NCBI RefSeq assembly: GCF_000835495.1
Contig: NW_015622541.1
Location: forward strand, 4,650,001-4,714,000
DNA: 64,000 nucleotides
DNA from: Cladophialophora immunda
Lineage: Eukaryota > Ascomycota > Eurotiomycetes > Chaetothyriales > Herpotrichiellaceae
Direction: 5' to 3'
The notes beneath the pieces were generated by a model that was not told the origin of the DNA, did no database searches, and saw only the letters and a list, made by a program, of their open reading frames with translations. Shown in pieces: positions 43,774-55,432 of this stretch (position 1 is its first letter; each line of letters starts with the position of its first letter). The position numbers and the translations under genes are program-made.

Positions 43774-44212
43774 TAAATTTCGAGTACGTGATTATTCAGG
43801 AGTAGGACAGCATTCGATGAAGCAGATTTTCCTCGGGTTTCATGGATTTTTCGCGCCAACAGCTTGAATCCCTCTTTCCAACACTGTCTTATGGTGTGGT
43901 TGAGTGGCCGTAGCAACCGTCACCACTTAAAGTTTGATGTACGAGTGCATGTATGCATGATTACTGATCCACGAGGTTGAGTTGTAGTTGTCAGACTTGT
44001 ATCCTGGGAGATTCCGGCACTTGGAAACAAGGATTATGATCCTTTACGAAGGAAACATGATTGGATGATTTTATTGAGCGACTTAGGTTCTTCTGCCACG
44101 CACGCGCAGTATCATCCCACGAAAACCGTTTTCTCCCACTACCTCTTTCCAAGGTGACTAGCTTGTCTATTCTCGCCAGGCCATTGCTCAAGACCGTGCC
44201 ACCAGACCCGAA
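43774..44212. promoter_or_regulatory. divergent upstream region between two regulators
   Basis: 0.44 kb between two divergent ATGs. No coding signal. Shared control or mutual regulation is possible. Confidence 0.35.
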
Positions 44213-45927
44213 ATGCCACCCAAAGAGTTCGAATTTGTGAATTCTTGCACCTCCAAGGTCCCGCAAACCAAAACCCTACGAACGCTGATCCGCAAACAAG
44301 CTATGAAAGATGTGGCCGCAGCGAGAAGACGAAGGGGCAACTATGGGAAGCACAACCTCAGGCAATTGCCAGATTTCATAAGCTCTACTCCGCTCGCTGG
44401 CCCGGAGAAGCCCAGGGCCCAGAAATCCACTGTTAGGCGAGTAAGCCTGTTGCGCGAGGCGCGAGAGTATGACTGCCACCGGTGTGCGGAATGCCAGTCG
44501 CCAAGATGCGTCATGTCTCGAATGCAGAGCTATCTTCCCCCTCTTCGCCATATGCAGAGCGACTATTTGCGCCTTGGTGTTACTTCGAGCTTCTCAATCC
44601 TCAACATCTGTCCACTGACAAGCCTCCATCTGGGTATCGCTAGAATGTCACACTTTGCATCAGAGGGTCTTGACGCCATGCGGGTTTTCCCGCTCCCACC
44701 TGGGCCCTCATCCTGGCTCGCCTTCGTCCCTAGCCGCTATGGGAATGTCGAGAGTCTTAGTTATGCTGCCGATTGTGTCGTCGAGGGACTGAAACGGAAC
44801 CTTGACCCAACCAGAGCAACCAATGAGAGTGCCTCCGTAGCTCGATTATATGTGAGGGCACTGAGAAGCCTACAAGCAGCACTGATAGAGGTAGAAGAGT
44901 CGAGGACAACTGAGACTCTCTGTGCCGCCGCATTGCTAGGCACCTACGAGGTAAGTATGAGATTATGCTATCAGCAGAGAATATGAATTCGTTCAACTGA
45001 CACGTTAACCAAGCTTCTCGATACTGGCAGGAGCTGCGGATGGATGCAGCATGCCAGAGGCGTGGCCAAACTCATTGAACATCGGGGCCCAGTTTCGTTC
45101 AACGATGCCTTCGACAAAGCGATCCTCTTAGCACACGTCGGCCCCCTTGTGAGTGATAGTGACCCGTAAAGGATTGGAAATCGGATTAGAAATCACTGAC
45201 TTGGGTTGATCAGGTAACTCAAGCCCTCATGAACGGAACCCAATGTTTTTTGGCTGAGGAACACTGGAGAAGAGCCCTTTTCTCTTCGATTCAAACCTCT
45301 AGACTCTTCGATGGGAGAATCGGCTTCGCGATTTCGCTCTGGGCCAACGTTGTGTCACTTCCAGACTTATTCAACCTGACGGAAGATGTGATCCGTTCAG
45401 AACATCCCATCCCAGAATCCACTGTTGCTGCGCTTATAGATTATGCACTTATTTTCCGCCAGGACCTTTCAAACTGGTACCAGAAGTATAGTGCAGCGAT
45501 TGGCCTTTGCGATGAGCTAAAGGTACATGGTACCTTCGACTATCTCGACTGTCGACCGTGTTCAAAAGTTCTACAGCATGTCCAGCTACATGGAACATAT
45601 GTTTCGTGCACCATGCTGGCATCCAGGCTCATCTATGCCCTCGCCCCAGCAAGATTTCAGCATTTTGAGGCACAATGCCAGAATTTGGCACAGCAAGTGG
45701 CACAGCGCCGGGAGCAGGCTGGAAAAGGGAACCACTCACTTCCTTATGGTCTCTTTATAACGCAGACTTGGTGGATCGCAAAAGCGACAATAGACACAAA
45801 AGTAGATTGGGTGGAGGGCCTTGTGGATGAACACATGCTTGAAAGCTCAAAGTTCGAAATCTGGACAGAGGCTCTGGGGAGGAAGTCATGGCGCAATGCG
45901 ACACATAATGTAGAGGACAGGGATTGA
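44213..45927 (+). CDS. fungal transcription-factor-like protein without a zinc cluster
   Basis: 528 aa from exons 44213-44950, 45014-45148 and 45214-45927, in phase. It starts with the block EFEFVNSCTSKV, RTLIRKQAMKDVAAARRRRG, NYGKHNLRQLP that is typical of fungal-specific regulators of the PF11951-like group lacking Zn2Cys6. A basic patch (AARRRRG) may be a nuclear signal. The middle is helical: RNLDPTRAT, LQAALIEVEES, LCAAALLGTYELLD and WMQHARGVAKLIEHRGP, the last a common element of such proteins. Several Cys at about 84-100 do not make a zinc-cluster spacing. Probably nuclear; DNA binding uncertain. Divergent from the zinc-cluster gene. Confidence 0.82.
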
Positions 45928-46138
45928 TGGCAAGAAAGAAGGTCTCTGTTGCTGGGACCTTGGTGCAAGTTGGCGCACGTCCGTGAGGATTCGTGTGACA
46001 TTCCTGTTGAAGACAAGGACCAGGAACCACTCTTTGCGCCTTGCGTCCGATGATCCCTTTATTGGCTAGGAATGGGCTGTAACCAGGCTTCTAGCGGTGA
46101 TACACTGTAGTGGGCCTGAACTTCCAATACGTCCCAAT

Positions 46139-47086
46139 TCATCCTTGTAACTCTAGCATACTACCACCACTGCAAGGCACGAAGTTGCCATTCACCCATT
46201 TGCTGTCCGGTCCTGCCAACCAGCTCACGACACCCGCCACATCATCTACTTCAGCGATGCGTCTTTCCGCAGTTGCCCTTGCATACAACGCTTCCGTCCA
46301 TTCTTTGGGCAGTCCTGCCATGCCCATCCGCAGGGCGTCAGTGTTTGTGGGGCCCACGGCGACGCTGTTTATGGTGATCCCCGTGCCACGGGGATACTTC
46401 GCCGCAAGGGCTCGCGTGATTGCATCCGATGCTGCCTTTGTCGCGCCCAAAATTACCAAGGGGTCGGCCTAGAGTTTAGGAATCCCAACACACAGGTTAG
46501 TTCCAAAACAAAACATTCAGAGCTGGGGAGTGGCAGACTTGACTCTGTACTCAGTCGATCCTAACCAGGGCAGTTGCAGGTGAAGACACCAAGGTAAACT
46601 CACATTCGGTCGCCTGCTGGCGACGCTGGAGATGGTGATGATCCTTCCTCCCCGTGGCATATGTGGAATCGCCGCGAGCGATAGCTGAAATGGACTCCAC
46701 ACGTTTGCGGTCATGAATCGATCGAAAGCCTCCTTGGTATGTGTCTCCATGTTCTGCAAAGTGTGCATGTCGGACAAGGCTGCGTTGGACACAACAATGT
46801 CGATGCGGTCCACCGCAAGAGAGCCGAGGGCTTGTTTGATGACATCCTGTCCAAAGGTTTCCGAGGTGACGTCCGCTTTGATGAGTGCCGTCTTGACGTC
46901 GGAGGAAATCTCTGCGATGGACGAGAGCACCTTTTTCGCCGCGTCAATGTTGCCCAGGTAAGTGATGGCGATGTGAGAACAGCCCCTTCGCGCAAAGTCG
47001 ATGGCTATGGCTGCGCCGATCCCCCTAGACGCTCCGGTGACGATTGCCACACGGCCGGCGAGAGGCGCTGGGATGCTGGAGATCAT
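46139..47086 (-). CDS. short-chain dehydrogenase/reductase lacking the usual catalytic Tyr
   Basis: 270 aa from exons 47086-46604 and 46468-46139, in phase. The Rossmann start VTGASRGIG, the VSNAALSD (NAG-like) motif and Ser in TISSVASRR are as in classical SDRs, and the Lys is in LGATKAA, but the catalytic Tyr four residues before that Lys is Leu. The codon is TTG rather than TAT. GPTNTDALRMGM and the end NGNFVPCSGGSMLEL are also family-like. The intron is long (135 nt) and its acceptor lies only about 10 residues before the changed site, so a mis-chosen splice site was considered; no alternative acceptor restores a Tyr. It may be inactive, use another residue, or bind ligand only. Its promoter has a clear TATA. 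Confidence 0.87.
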
Positions 47087-47189
47087 GGTTGCTGTGCGAG
47101 GAGACCCCGAGACCAGAATTCAGAAGGCTAGTATCAGAGTTGCTTCTGTATGATGAACTCCGAATCGTTGACGCCTCCATGTGTACTTC

Positions 47190-47196
47190 TTATATA
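47190..47196 (-). promoter_or_regulatory. TATA box of the SDR gene
   Basis: TATATAA on the minus strand in the context GGGGTATATAAG, 104 bp before the ATG at 47086. Right strand, usual distance. Confidence 0.5.
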
Positions 47197-47638
47197 CCCC
47201 TTGGGTCTGTATCGCTTGCTGATATTCATGTCACAGTCCCTTGCTGGATGAACCTTCTACCCTAGTCCAGAGCCCTTCTAATGGAACTGCCTCCGTCTGC
47301 GAGCCCAACGCCATCCATGTAATCCTTCCATGAATAGTCGACAATTGTATTACACTTGACAAGGGGCTCGACCTTCCACTGGCCCCTGCGTAGCCTCTTT
47401 GTAGTTTAGGAGAACCTTGTCCGAAAGCAGTTGTACGAGTGTGCAAAACCAGGGTACCGATTGCCTTATATGGCAGGCACAAAAAGCCTTCGTCTCCACT
47501 ATTAACCCCGGAGTCGATCCGCAGTCTCCCATTTCTCTCACTATCATTCAGAGCGGAGCTCTCCGGCTTAACGCCTCAGTATCCTTTGTTTGGCCAAAGC
47601 TCAAAGGATGTTGTATTCAAAACTAATACCACGGCCCC
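47197..47638. other. intergenic region
   Basis: Upstream of the SDR gene and downstream of the FDC1-type gene. No coding signal. Confidence 0.4.
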
Positions 47639-49293
47639 TTAGAACCCCAATTTGGACCAATTGGCAAGCACCTTCCGTTTGATCTCCTCGGGAAACCCAC
47701 GGTCAAAATCACCCACCTCCCAATTTGGCCCCGTAGTATATTCGACCGGCAAGAGACAGTTGGACACAATCTTCGTGGCGACGTCCGGAGGACCCTGGCC
47801 TTGAGACTGGTAGGGCACCAAGGGGAATCCGAGGGTGTTGTGGAAGTAGAAATCGTCCACCCCTGGCCTACATCTGGTGGCATACGCCCACATGACGTCC
47901 TTGAAGTTGTAGATGTCGATGTCGTCTGACACGACCAAAATGTGGTGCTCAAACATGCCGGTTTTGTCGGAGAAAACGGTATCCCCGATACGATTGCACA
48001 GCTCTTTCGGATTGGTCTTCATGGTGCGAAGTCGTTCGCCATCAATCTGCACCACCGCCCAAAGTGTCTGGGTTTCACAAGGCGTGAAAACCTCTTTGAC
48101 GGGGAGGCCCGCCTCTTGTAGTCGTTGGCGGATCACAGCGCCGCAGAATGCTCCCGCGAGTGTATGCTACAAAGTGTTCGTGAGCTTTGATACTTCTGTG
48201 ATTTAGATGGAGAAGAATGGGCTCTTACCGTCTCACCAACAGGTCTGCCTGGTACACATATAGGAAGGATTGCATCGTTCCTGTATGTCACGGCCTTGAC
48301 CGTGAACAAAGGCATTTGTTTGGGAGGTTCGATGAAGGTGTAACCGTGGATTTCGCCAAAAGGTCCCTCTGGGCCCCTCTCCTTAACAGACATGGTTCCC
48401 TCCATCACAATCTCCGAGTTGGCAGGGACGTATAGGTCGTTTGTCTCGCATTTCACCACTTCCACAGGGACACCACTCATTGCGCCGACAAAATCAGCTT
48501 CAGATACCCCCTCAGGGACCCCGATGCCAGACGCTAAGATCGCCGCAGGGGGGACTCCAAACGCCATTGCCCAGGGGACATCCTCGCCCTTCTTCTGCCA
48601 CTGAGCAAAGATGCGTCCGATGTGCTGAGGCGGCATGACAAGGCCGCTGAGACGCGTTTTGTCATGAACCATAGCTCGGGAGATGGACCAGTTTGTCCAT
48701 TTCTGGTCTGGTGTCTGCAGAACGTGCATCCCGTACGTCTGCAGATACTTGCCGCCGTCAAACCTGTGCATTTGCGGCACAGGCATCTTGTTGAGGTCAA
48801 TGTCGTCGCCGAACAGCTTGTTCTCTTTACAGGGGCCGTCGGCAACACGGAAGGGTGGAATTGGCTTCAGCTTGTTGGCGCCGAGAATCTTGTCGAAGAT
48901 CTCTGACATGGTCGCCGTCGGTTCCAGACCAACGTGTCTCGCCAGTCGGGCAAACTGTTCCGTTTTCTCCTTCCGGAGCGAAGCAGGAGCACCCAATACC
49001 CTGAAAAGTCCATCACGAGCACCCTTCACATTATGGAAAAGCGGCGCTTTGTCGCAAGTCTCCAGGGCGCGACGAGTAATTGCCGATAGCTCGAGATTAG
49101 GGTCCACCTCCTCATACACATCTGCAAGGTCACCGTCTTCACGGAGTGCCTTGACAAAACTTCGAAAGTTCAAGTGTGGTGCCGTGTTGGAGGAGCTATA
49201 TCTTCGCAGGCCTCCCAAACCGTAGAGCCTCTCAAATCTCACTGAGGTGGCCAGTCTCATTCGAGGCTGCTGCGCTGTGAGGATTGCAGGCAT
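47639..49293 (-). CDS. FDC1: UbiD-family decarboxylase, ferulic acid decarboxylase (Fdc1)-like
   Basis: 530 aa from exons 49293-48229 and 48166-47639. Prenylated-FMN-dependent non-oxidative decarboxylase; the fungal family removes CO2 from cinnamic, ferulic or sorbic acid. The active-site segment RGPEGPFGEIHGY carries the paired Glu of the family (the Glu-Arg-Glu site), and EGTMSVKE, MHRFDGGKYLQTYGMHV and PGVDDFYFHNTLGFPLVPYQ are as in known Fdc1 enzymes. Residues 1 to about 25, with MRLATSVRFERLYGLGGLRRYSS, look like a mitochondrial presequence. The start is the ATG at 49293; the frame extends upstream but without protein-like sequence. It stands head-to-head with a UbiX/Pad1 gene, which makes its cofactor. 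Substrate preference cannot be read reliably. Confidence 0.93.
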
Positions 49294-49815
49294 TGTGTGA
49301 GGAGGACAGTGTAAGAGAGGGGAGAAGACAGAGCACAGAAGAGGAAGAGCAGTCGCCCAGGGCAGGCTTAAAGCACGCGTCACCAGGGATTCGGGCCATA
49401 GCTTTTATGAAGTTCTAAGGTCAATAGGTTTCTCATAGCTGCATGTGGATCATCCGCTCACCGAGCCCCTGAGACGTGTGTGTAAGGCATGGGCAGAAAT
49501 CATGCGGCTGGCCCCATAAGAGTGGCTGTCAGCTCTTCTCGCATTTCGGACTGTTTACTGATCCTTAGTCCAACAACTGTTCGCCAACGCGCAGATCATC
49601 GACCTGAGAAGATGAAAATCGATTCGGTCTCAACGGCTATGCGGCAATCTAAGCAAAAAGGAATGGAGCGAGCCCCGAGAGGTGGTGGGTACACAATGTC
49701 TATGTCATGGGTTAAAATGCTGTTTCCAAATTTCTGGACATATCTCCTTTGATGTCCCAATGGAACCTACTCTGTAAGTTCTATTCTCCTTAAAGCTCTT
49801 TCGGCGAAACATAAA
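49294..49815. promoter_or_regulatory. shared divergent promoter of the FDC1- and PAD1-type genes
   Basis: 0.52 kb between divergent ATGs of two genes that work together. No coding signal. Joint induction by the acid substrate is expected from known fungal pairs, though no binding site was identified here. Confidence 0.5.
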
Positions 49816-50577
49816 ATGATTCTCAACACTACGGTTACAAGAACAACAGGGCCGTTTTGCGCAAAGACACGACGCTTCTTTCCTAGATTGGTTCTCAATA
49901 ATCATGGTTCATGTCTTTTACCGCCGATATCTGAACAGGCACGCGGCCTTTCGTCCGGTCCAACACTTTTGCACGACAAACAAACCCAAGGTCTGCAGAC
50001 CAGAAAGCGCAGAATCATTGTGGGCATGACAGGTGCCACGGGCTCAGTCATAGGAGCCCGGGTCCTCGAAGCCCTTCGCAAGCTGGATGTCGAAACACAC
50101 TTGATCATGAGCAAGTGGGCTGAAGCAACCCTCAAGTACGAAACAAACCAATATACTCCCTCAGACATACGAGCACTGGCAACGCACAATTACGCCATCA
50201 AAGACGTGTCGGCCCCGATCTCAAGCGGTTCCTTCGCGACAGACGGCATGGTGATCGTTCCGTGCAGCATGAAGACTTTGGCGGCGGTTCGAATCGGGTA
50301 CGCAGATGATCTTATTTCTCGGGCCGCAGATGTCGTCCTGAAGGAACGACGACGCCTCGTGCTTGTTGTCCGCGAAACGCCCTTGAGCACCATTCATCTG
50401 GAGAACATGACAAGTCTGAGCCGCAGTGGGGCGGTTATATTTCCACCAGTTCCCGCTTTCTATACAAAACCCGAGACGATTGATGATATCGTGGACCAGA
50501 CTGTGGGAAGAATCCTGGATATGTTCCACTTGGACACCTCCGGCTTTGAGAGATGGGGCGGTATGAAATGGAAGTGA
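49816..50577 (+). CDS. PAD1: UbiX-family flavin prenyltransferase (Pad1-like)
   Basis: Single exon, 253 aa. It attaches a dimethylallyl group to reduced FMN to make the prenylated flavin used by UbiD enzymes. Family marks are GMTGATGSVIGARVLEAL, MSKWAEATLKYE, the SGSFATDGMVIVPCSMKTLAAV active-site block, GYADDLISRAADVVLKERR and the VRETPLSTIHLENM segment; FPPVPAFYTKP completes the core. The first about 60 residues are basic and Ser/Thr-rich without acidic clusters (TTVTRTTGPFCAKTRRFF), a probable mitochondrial presequence, as in yeast Pad1. Its partner decarboxylase gene starts 0.5 kb away on the other strand. Call is firm. Confidence 0.95.
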   Translation: MILNTTVTRTTGPFCAKTRRFFPRLVLNNHGSCLLPPISEQARGLSSGPTLLHDKQTQGLQTRKRRIIVGMTGATGSVIGARVLEALRKLDVETHLIMSKWAEATLKYETNQYTPSDIRALATHNYAIKDVSAPISSGSFATDGMVIVPCSMKTLAAVRIGYADDLISRAADVVLKERRRLVLVVRETPLSTIHLENMTSLSRSGAVIFPPVPAFYTKPETIDDIVDQTVGRILDMFHLDTSGFERWGGMKWK

Positions 50578-51096
50578 TGGCTATGATCTGCGGCGGGATG
50601 GGTACCCCGAGTTCCATTCCTAGAGTAAATGTATGCCCTGCCAACTAACCGAAAGGCTACAGACTAATCGTTGCAAATGTGGTAGAAGATGACACAGCAA
50701 GCTTCGGATAAATGAAGTAATTGTTGAGCGGAAAGGTCTGAGGAGTCTTTATGTTTCTTTTTATGGCATCTTCGCAGCTCGGTCCCGGGGGCAAACGGTA
50801 TCGTAATGTCATACTGTTTGTCTGACAGTTGCAATTAGCAGGGAACACCAAATCTACCAGAAAGGGCAGGTTAGGCGCAAGCCGACAACTAAGCTGTGCG
50901 ATAACAGCAGCCAATAAAGATGCCTACTCACAGGGTGGACTTTTCCTGTTGCGGACTAGTGGAAGACAGATAACGGAGCCTCCCGAGTGTCCCAGATTCA
51001 GCATCCTCAAGTGCCTGGTGCATCAGAGGGATCCCACATCTATTCCAGCTTTTGATCTCTGAGACGCGCTATCAGGCTTGCCTGGCAGCAAATGCT
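50578..51096. other. intergenic region
   Basis: 0.52 kb between the PAD1-type gene and the next oxygenase on the same strand. No coding signal. Confidence 0.4.
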
Positions 51097-52102
51097 ATGG
51101 CTCTCAACGGAAATGGACAGGCTACTTTCACAATCCCAACCGTTGACCTGACAGCCTACCTCAATGACCCAGATTCTTCCGAGGCCGAGACCATCGTGAC
51201 ACAAATTCGCACTGCTTGCACAACAAGTGGCTTCTTCCAGATTACTGGACACGGTGTCTCAGAATCGCTTCAAAGTCGGGTGTTTTCTGCAGCGAAGGCG
51301 TTGTTTGATCTGCCAGACGACGAGAAGCATAAGCTCAGTGGGAAACCTGGGCGAGGGTTCGAGATCATCGGAGCCCAGACGCTGGAGGATGGCAAGAAGC
51401 CCGACCTGAAAGAAGTACGGTGGTCCTTAGTTGACCTCGCAGAAAGCAAGTCGCAAGCTAACACTTTATGAGGGATACTATGTTGGTCGCGAGATCCCCG
51501 GCAACAAGCCGCCATTCAGACCCTTTCAGGAAGCAAACATCTGGCCAGATCAAATCCCGGAATCAGAATTCAAACAGCCCTTGCTTGAATACCATCGAGC
51601 CGTGTCTGACCTGTCATTCCTGCTCATGAGAATCTTGGCTCGGGGTTTGGACAATTTCGATACAACCGTGTTTGAAGGCTTCTGTCGGGATCCAATTGCC
51701 GCAATCCGGCTGCTGCATTACCCTCCGCACCCCAATTCCGATGATTCAGCATTGGTCGGCGCCGGTGCACATACAGACTTTGGAGCCATCACCCTCTTAC
51801 TCCAAGATGGGCATTCCGGTCTGCAGGTTCTGAACCAGTTTACCGGGGACTGGATCGATGTGCCACCTCAACAACATGCATATGTGGTGAATGTCGGAGA
51901 CATGCTCGAAGCCTGGACGAGTGGCGCATACAAAAGCAACATACATCGAGTCATCAACACTTCCGGCACTGACCGATATTCGATACCTTTCTTCCTGGAC
52001 GGCAATGCAGACTGTATCATCAAGCCCCTGGATGGTTCCGAGGGCAAGGCATTCACGGTTGAAGAGCATATGCTGTCCAGATACGCTGCCAGCTACAAGT
52101 AG
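51097..52102 (+). CDS. 2-oxoglutarate/Fe(II)-dependent oxygenase (isopenicillin N synthase-like)
   Basis: 315 aa from exons 51097-51414 and 51473-52102. N-terminal DIOX part: IPTVDLTAYL and TSGFFQITGHGV, followed by ALFDLPDDEKHKL. Core: GAHTDFGAITLLLQD gives His and Asp of the iron site, SNIHRVINTSG the second His, and RYSIPFFL holds the Arg-Ser pair for 2-oxoglutarate. All expected residues are present and the length is normal for the family. The ATG at 51097 is preferred over the overlapping upstream frame because it starts directly before the domain. It shares only low likeness with the 24-kb oxygenase. Soluble; substrate unknown. Confidence 0.92.
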
Positions 52103-52929
52103 TGGGGGAAAGGAAACAATCCAGCCCTTAGCCACGTTGCACAAATGGTGGCTTTCTAAACCCTTTGGCCGATCTCCTTGCGGTTTCCTGCACTTCGCAT
52201 AGCCTTCTCGACGAGTAGAGGCGCTGTTCGTTCGATCAGGTCGCAACTGTCCAAAATGAAGCACTCCATATATTGACTAAACAGCCTTGATGTCAACCCA
52301 AGATCGAGGTCGCGTAGCCTGCGGGTGGCCTTGCGGATGTTCTTCGGCAAATAATGAAGGCTTTCCACCCCCCGACCGTCTGCGAAGCGTACACCACCAG
52401 CAATACCAGCGGCGCATAACCTATCTTCAGCCGCACTGCACGATGACGTATCTTCAGCCTGATTTCAAAAGTTCCCGACACCTCAAAGCAGACACTCAGA
52501 TCGCCATTTTCACCACAAAGGCAGGCCACATGGGTGGATAGACGAGCCCGCAGGCATCCAGCTCGTCCGGGGTCGTTGCAAAGAGCTCTCCTTGCCCTTG
52601 TTGCGATTTGCCACAAGAATAGTATTTTTTATCAGGCTGAGATTTAGCATGCATGTGGCTTGCATCTAGACCCTGTTCGATTGGGCGAGTTTCACCATGC
52701 GGTTTGTCAGATAGCCTCCCTTGTGCAGGAACCATCCTTGTCGAGGAACCCTTTGCTATCCACTAGGGACGGGCCTAGGGTGTGAGCTTCCCCTCCCTAG
52801 AGACAGTCCTTCCACAGCCTTAAAACACCTACGTTCGCTCCTCGGCCCAGTCCTTCACGCTCCCAGCCTTTTTCCATGACTCTGCGAAGACTGTAAAACG
52901 ACGTCCGTTGAACGGCCACTGTGAACAAA
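52103..52929. other. gene-free interval, 0.83 kb
   Basis: Between the oxygenase stop and the DUF3433 gene. Short overlapping frames on both strands with no family match. Promoter of the membrane protein is expected here. Confidence 0.4.
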
Positions 52930-55432
52930 ATGGATGGTTCCTGGCAACGCTCGTCCAGACCGGAGCTGCGTCCTGATCCCGCCTCTTATCCCTCGACATA
53001 TTCGCGCGAGGCCTCCCCTTATTCCAATATCGGCAGCCAATCGCACTTGAACCTTTTGAACAACAGTGCCAATCCACCGGCCGACCCACCAATTGTCTTT
53101 CTGTCTGGAAATAATGATCTGGTCGAGGACCAGGCCAGTCCGCCACTGCATCCTTCAGGTGGACTATGCACTTCCCCGCTCGCCTTTGAGGATCCTCGCT
53201 AATTTTCGGATGGGGACAGTCACTTTGACTGCCGTCTCAGACGTCAGTAGAAGAAAATTGGCACCCTTGGACTTCTGGCCGCCGATTTTGAAATGGTATT
53301 CAACGATATTTTTGACAATCTTGTATCTCGGCACAGCCGGCGCGATTGTGGCACTCTGGCTCGCAGCTGGAACCAATGGCCAATACCACTTGTCGAGCGA
53401 AAATGTTCGCATGATATCGCGGTACTTTCCCTCGGCGTTGGGCACCCTCAACGTCATTCTGTTCCGTCAACTTGTTCGTGAATATATTCGGATGAAACCT
53501 TTCGTGGAGATGGCGGACCAAGGCGAGGAAGAGAGCTCCGGAAAGCCGCCCAGCAAAGGTGTCAGTGGGGCGTTCTTTCCATGGCAGGATATCACCATTA
53601 CTCGAGGCATGACTTCGATCATCTCCCTATTTTGTCAACTAATGGTTGGGTTCATCGTCAGTTTGAAGGTTGCACTGCTAGCCAGCGGTCCCGCCACGCT
53701 CGAACACACCGGCCAGGAAGCCACAGCAGGTTGGACTCTGACACTCCGAGTGTGGCCGGCTTTCTTCCTCATCATCGGACATGTCATAATGGCTGCTTAC
53801 GTGCTTTGGGTTGCTCACCTCAACCGCGGAAAGTCGACTGGCCTCAGATGGGACCCTGTTACCATTGCCGACTACTGTGCCCTGTTTGCACACTGTAACG
53901 TTGCGGAGTACTTCTCAGCGCTTGAGTTGCTCCACAACCGCAAAGCAAAGCAAGTCTTGTCGACAAACCATCTGTTTCGACTGGGTTACTGGGAAAAGCC
54001 CATTCCTGGATCGCCCAATAGAAGTCATTTGGTATACGGCATTGGCACGACTTGGACCGCAGCAGGTATTTGCACGAATCTGAATTTGTGGATAGGTGCT
54101 CACCGACTAGCAGATCGTACATCAACATCATTTGAACCTAGCTGGTACGACCGATTGATCGGAAATAAAAAGGGCCCAACCCCGGTAGACGATTGTAATA
54201 AGTACAGGAGTGACGACGAGCGTTTACCTTGCAACCAAGGAACGTGGCCAGAATGCGAACACTATCCCTACCGCCATAGCCCTGGTTGCGGAAAGGGCTG
54301 GGTCGTTTTGTCTGTAGCCCTGGCCTGGGCAGGACTCGCCGTTGCCGTCTACGGACTTATCAATGGCATAGTTTTCAATGGGTTTCGCCTGAAGAAGGAC
54401 TGGAGCATCCCATCAGACATGTCGGTTACTGCTGGGAATCACACATTCAACCTGCCACCTATCGACCCGACAGACCCAGAATCAAAGCTTATTGTGTATG
54501 CGTTATTGTTCCGCTCAGCGCCAGTCTATGTGGCCGGCGTGTTCACAGCCACAATTATTGAGTGGGTGGACGTCAACATGCGATTCATGCAACCGTTTAT
54601 CAACATGTTTGGCAAACCGGGGGATGCAGCGGATACCGTCCTCCTCGCGTACATCACCACGTCCCCTTTCCAGGTACCTATCACGGCGATCGAGAAGGGC
54701 CATTACAAAGTCGCGGCCTTCTCAATCTTGAACACCCTCTCACCGTTGTTCCCGATCTTCATTGGTGGCCTCCTCCAGCTCGAGGATGACGACCAAATGG
54801 TCCTGTTCAACTTTTCTCTGTCAGCCTATATCGGTATCATGGTGTTTCTAAGTGCATGGAGCGTCGCATTGCCATTCGCATTCCCCATTCAGAAGAGGCT
54901 TCTCCCGCGCCAATTCTACAGTATGGCGGATTTAATGGCAATGTGCCACAAGTCCTACTTTCTGCAACGGCGTTATCTTGACTTTGCGGACAAGAGGCGC
55001 ACCCCGTCAAAGGACATCATGGAGGCTCGCATCCTTATGTCAGGGGACAGATTCTTGTTTGGTCACTACACGGACGACGAGGATAGAAAGCACATTGGGT
55101 TCGACATCCACAGCACTGTGGACTACAACTCCGGCGACGTGGACGAGACACACCTCGTGGTCGCTGTCACGCCTGCGGGTGAAATAGACAAGCTCACCAG
55201 CCAAACGATCAAAACCATGACAAACCTCTTTCGCAATACCGGCAGAGTCCAGAACAGCGGCAAAGGGTTCGTTGCATGGGTACGGCGAATGCTGCGAAGC
55301 CAGCCAGGAAGCCCGGCAGAGAGGGAAATGAGCTTCCTAGCTCCTCGGGGATCCGCCACTGGCTCACATCTCGAGGGGCAGCAGGAGGCGCGGCAGCGAC
55401 CTGTTGTGGCGTTCGCCGCCGAACTGGGTTGA
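52930..55432 (+). CDS. DUF3433 multi-pass membrane protein
   Basis: 813 aa from exons 52930-53158 and 53220-55432 (61-nt intron, GTGGAC donor, in phase). A Ser/Pro-rich cytosolic N-terminus of about 90 residues is followed by at least seven hydrophobic segments, among them TIFLTILYLGTAGAIVALW, MTSIISLFCQLMVGFIVSL, WVVLSVALAWAGLAVAVYG and FNFSLSAYIGIMVFLSAW. The FWPPILKWYSTIF start and the ISRYFPSALGTLNV and FQPFIN-like (MRFMQPFINMFG) blocks match the fungal DUF3433 layout, in which two related halves are separated by an extracellular loop. That loop here has several Cys (DDCNKY, LPCNQG, CEHYPY, GCGKGW) and NxT sites. Function of the family is unknown. The exact donor of the intron is the weakest point. 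Confidence 0.85.
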
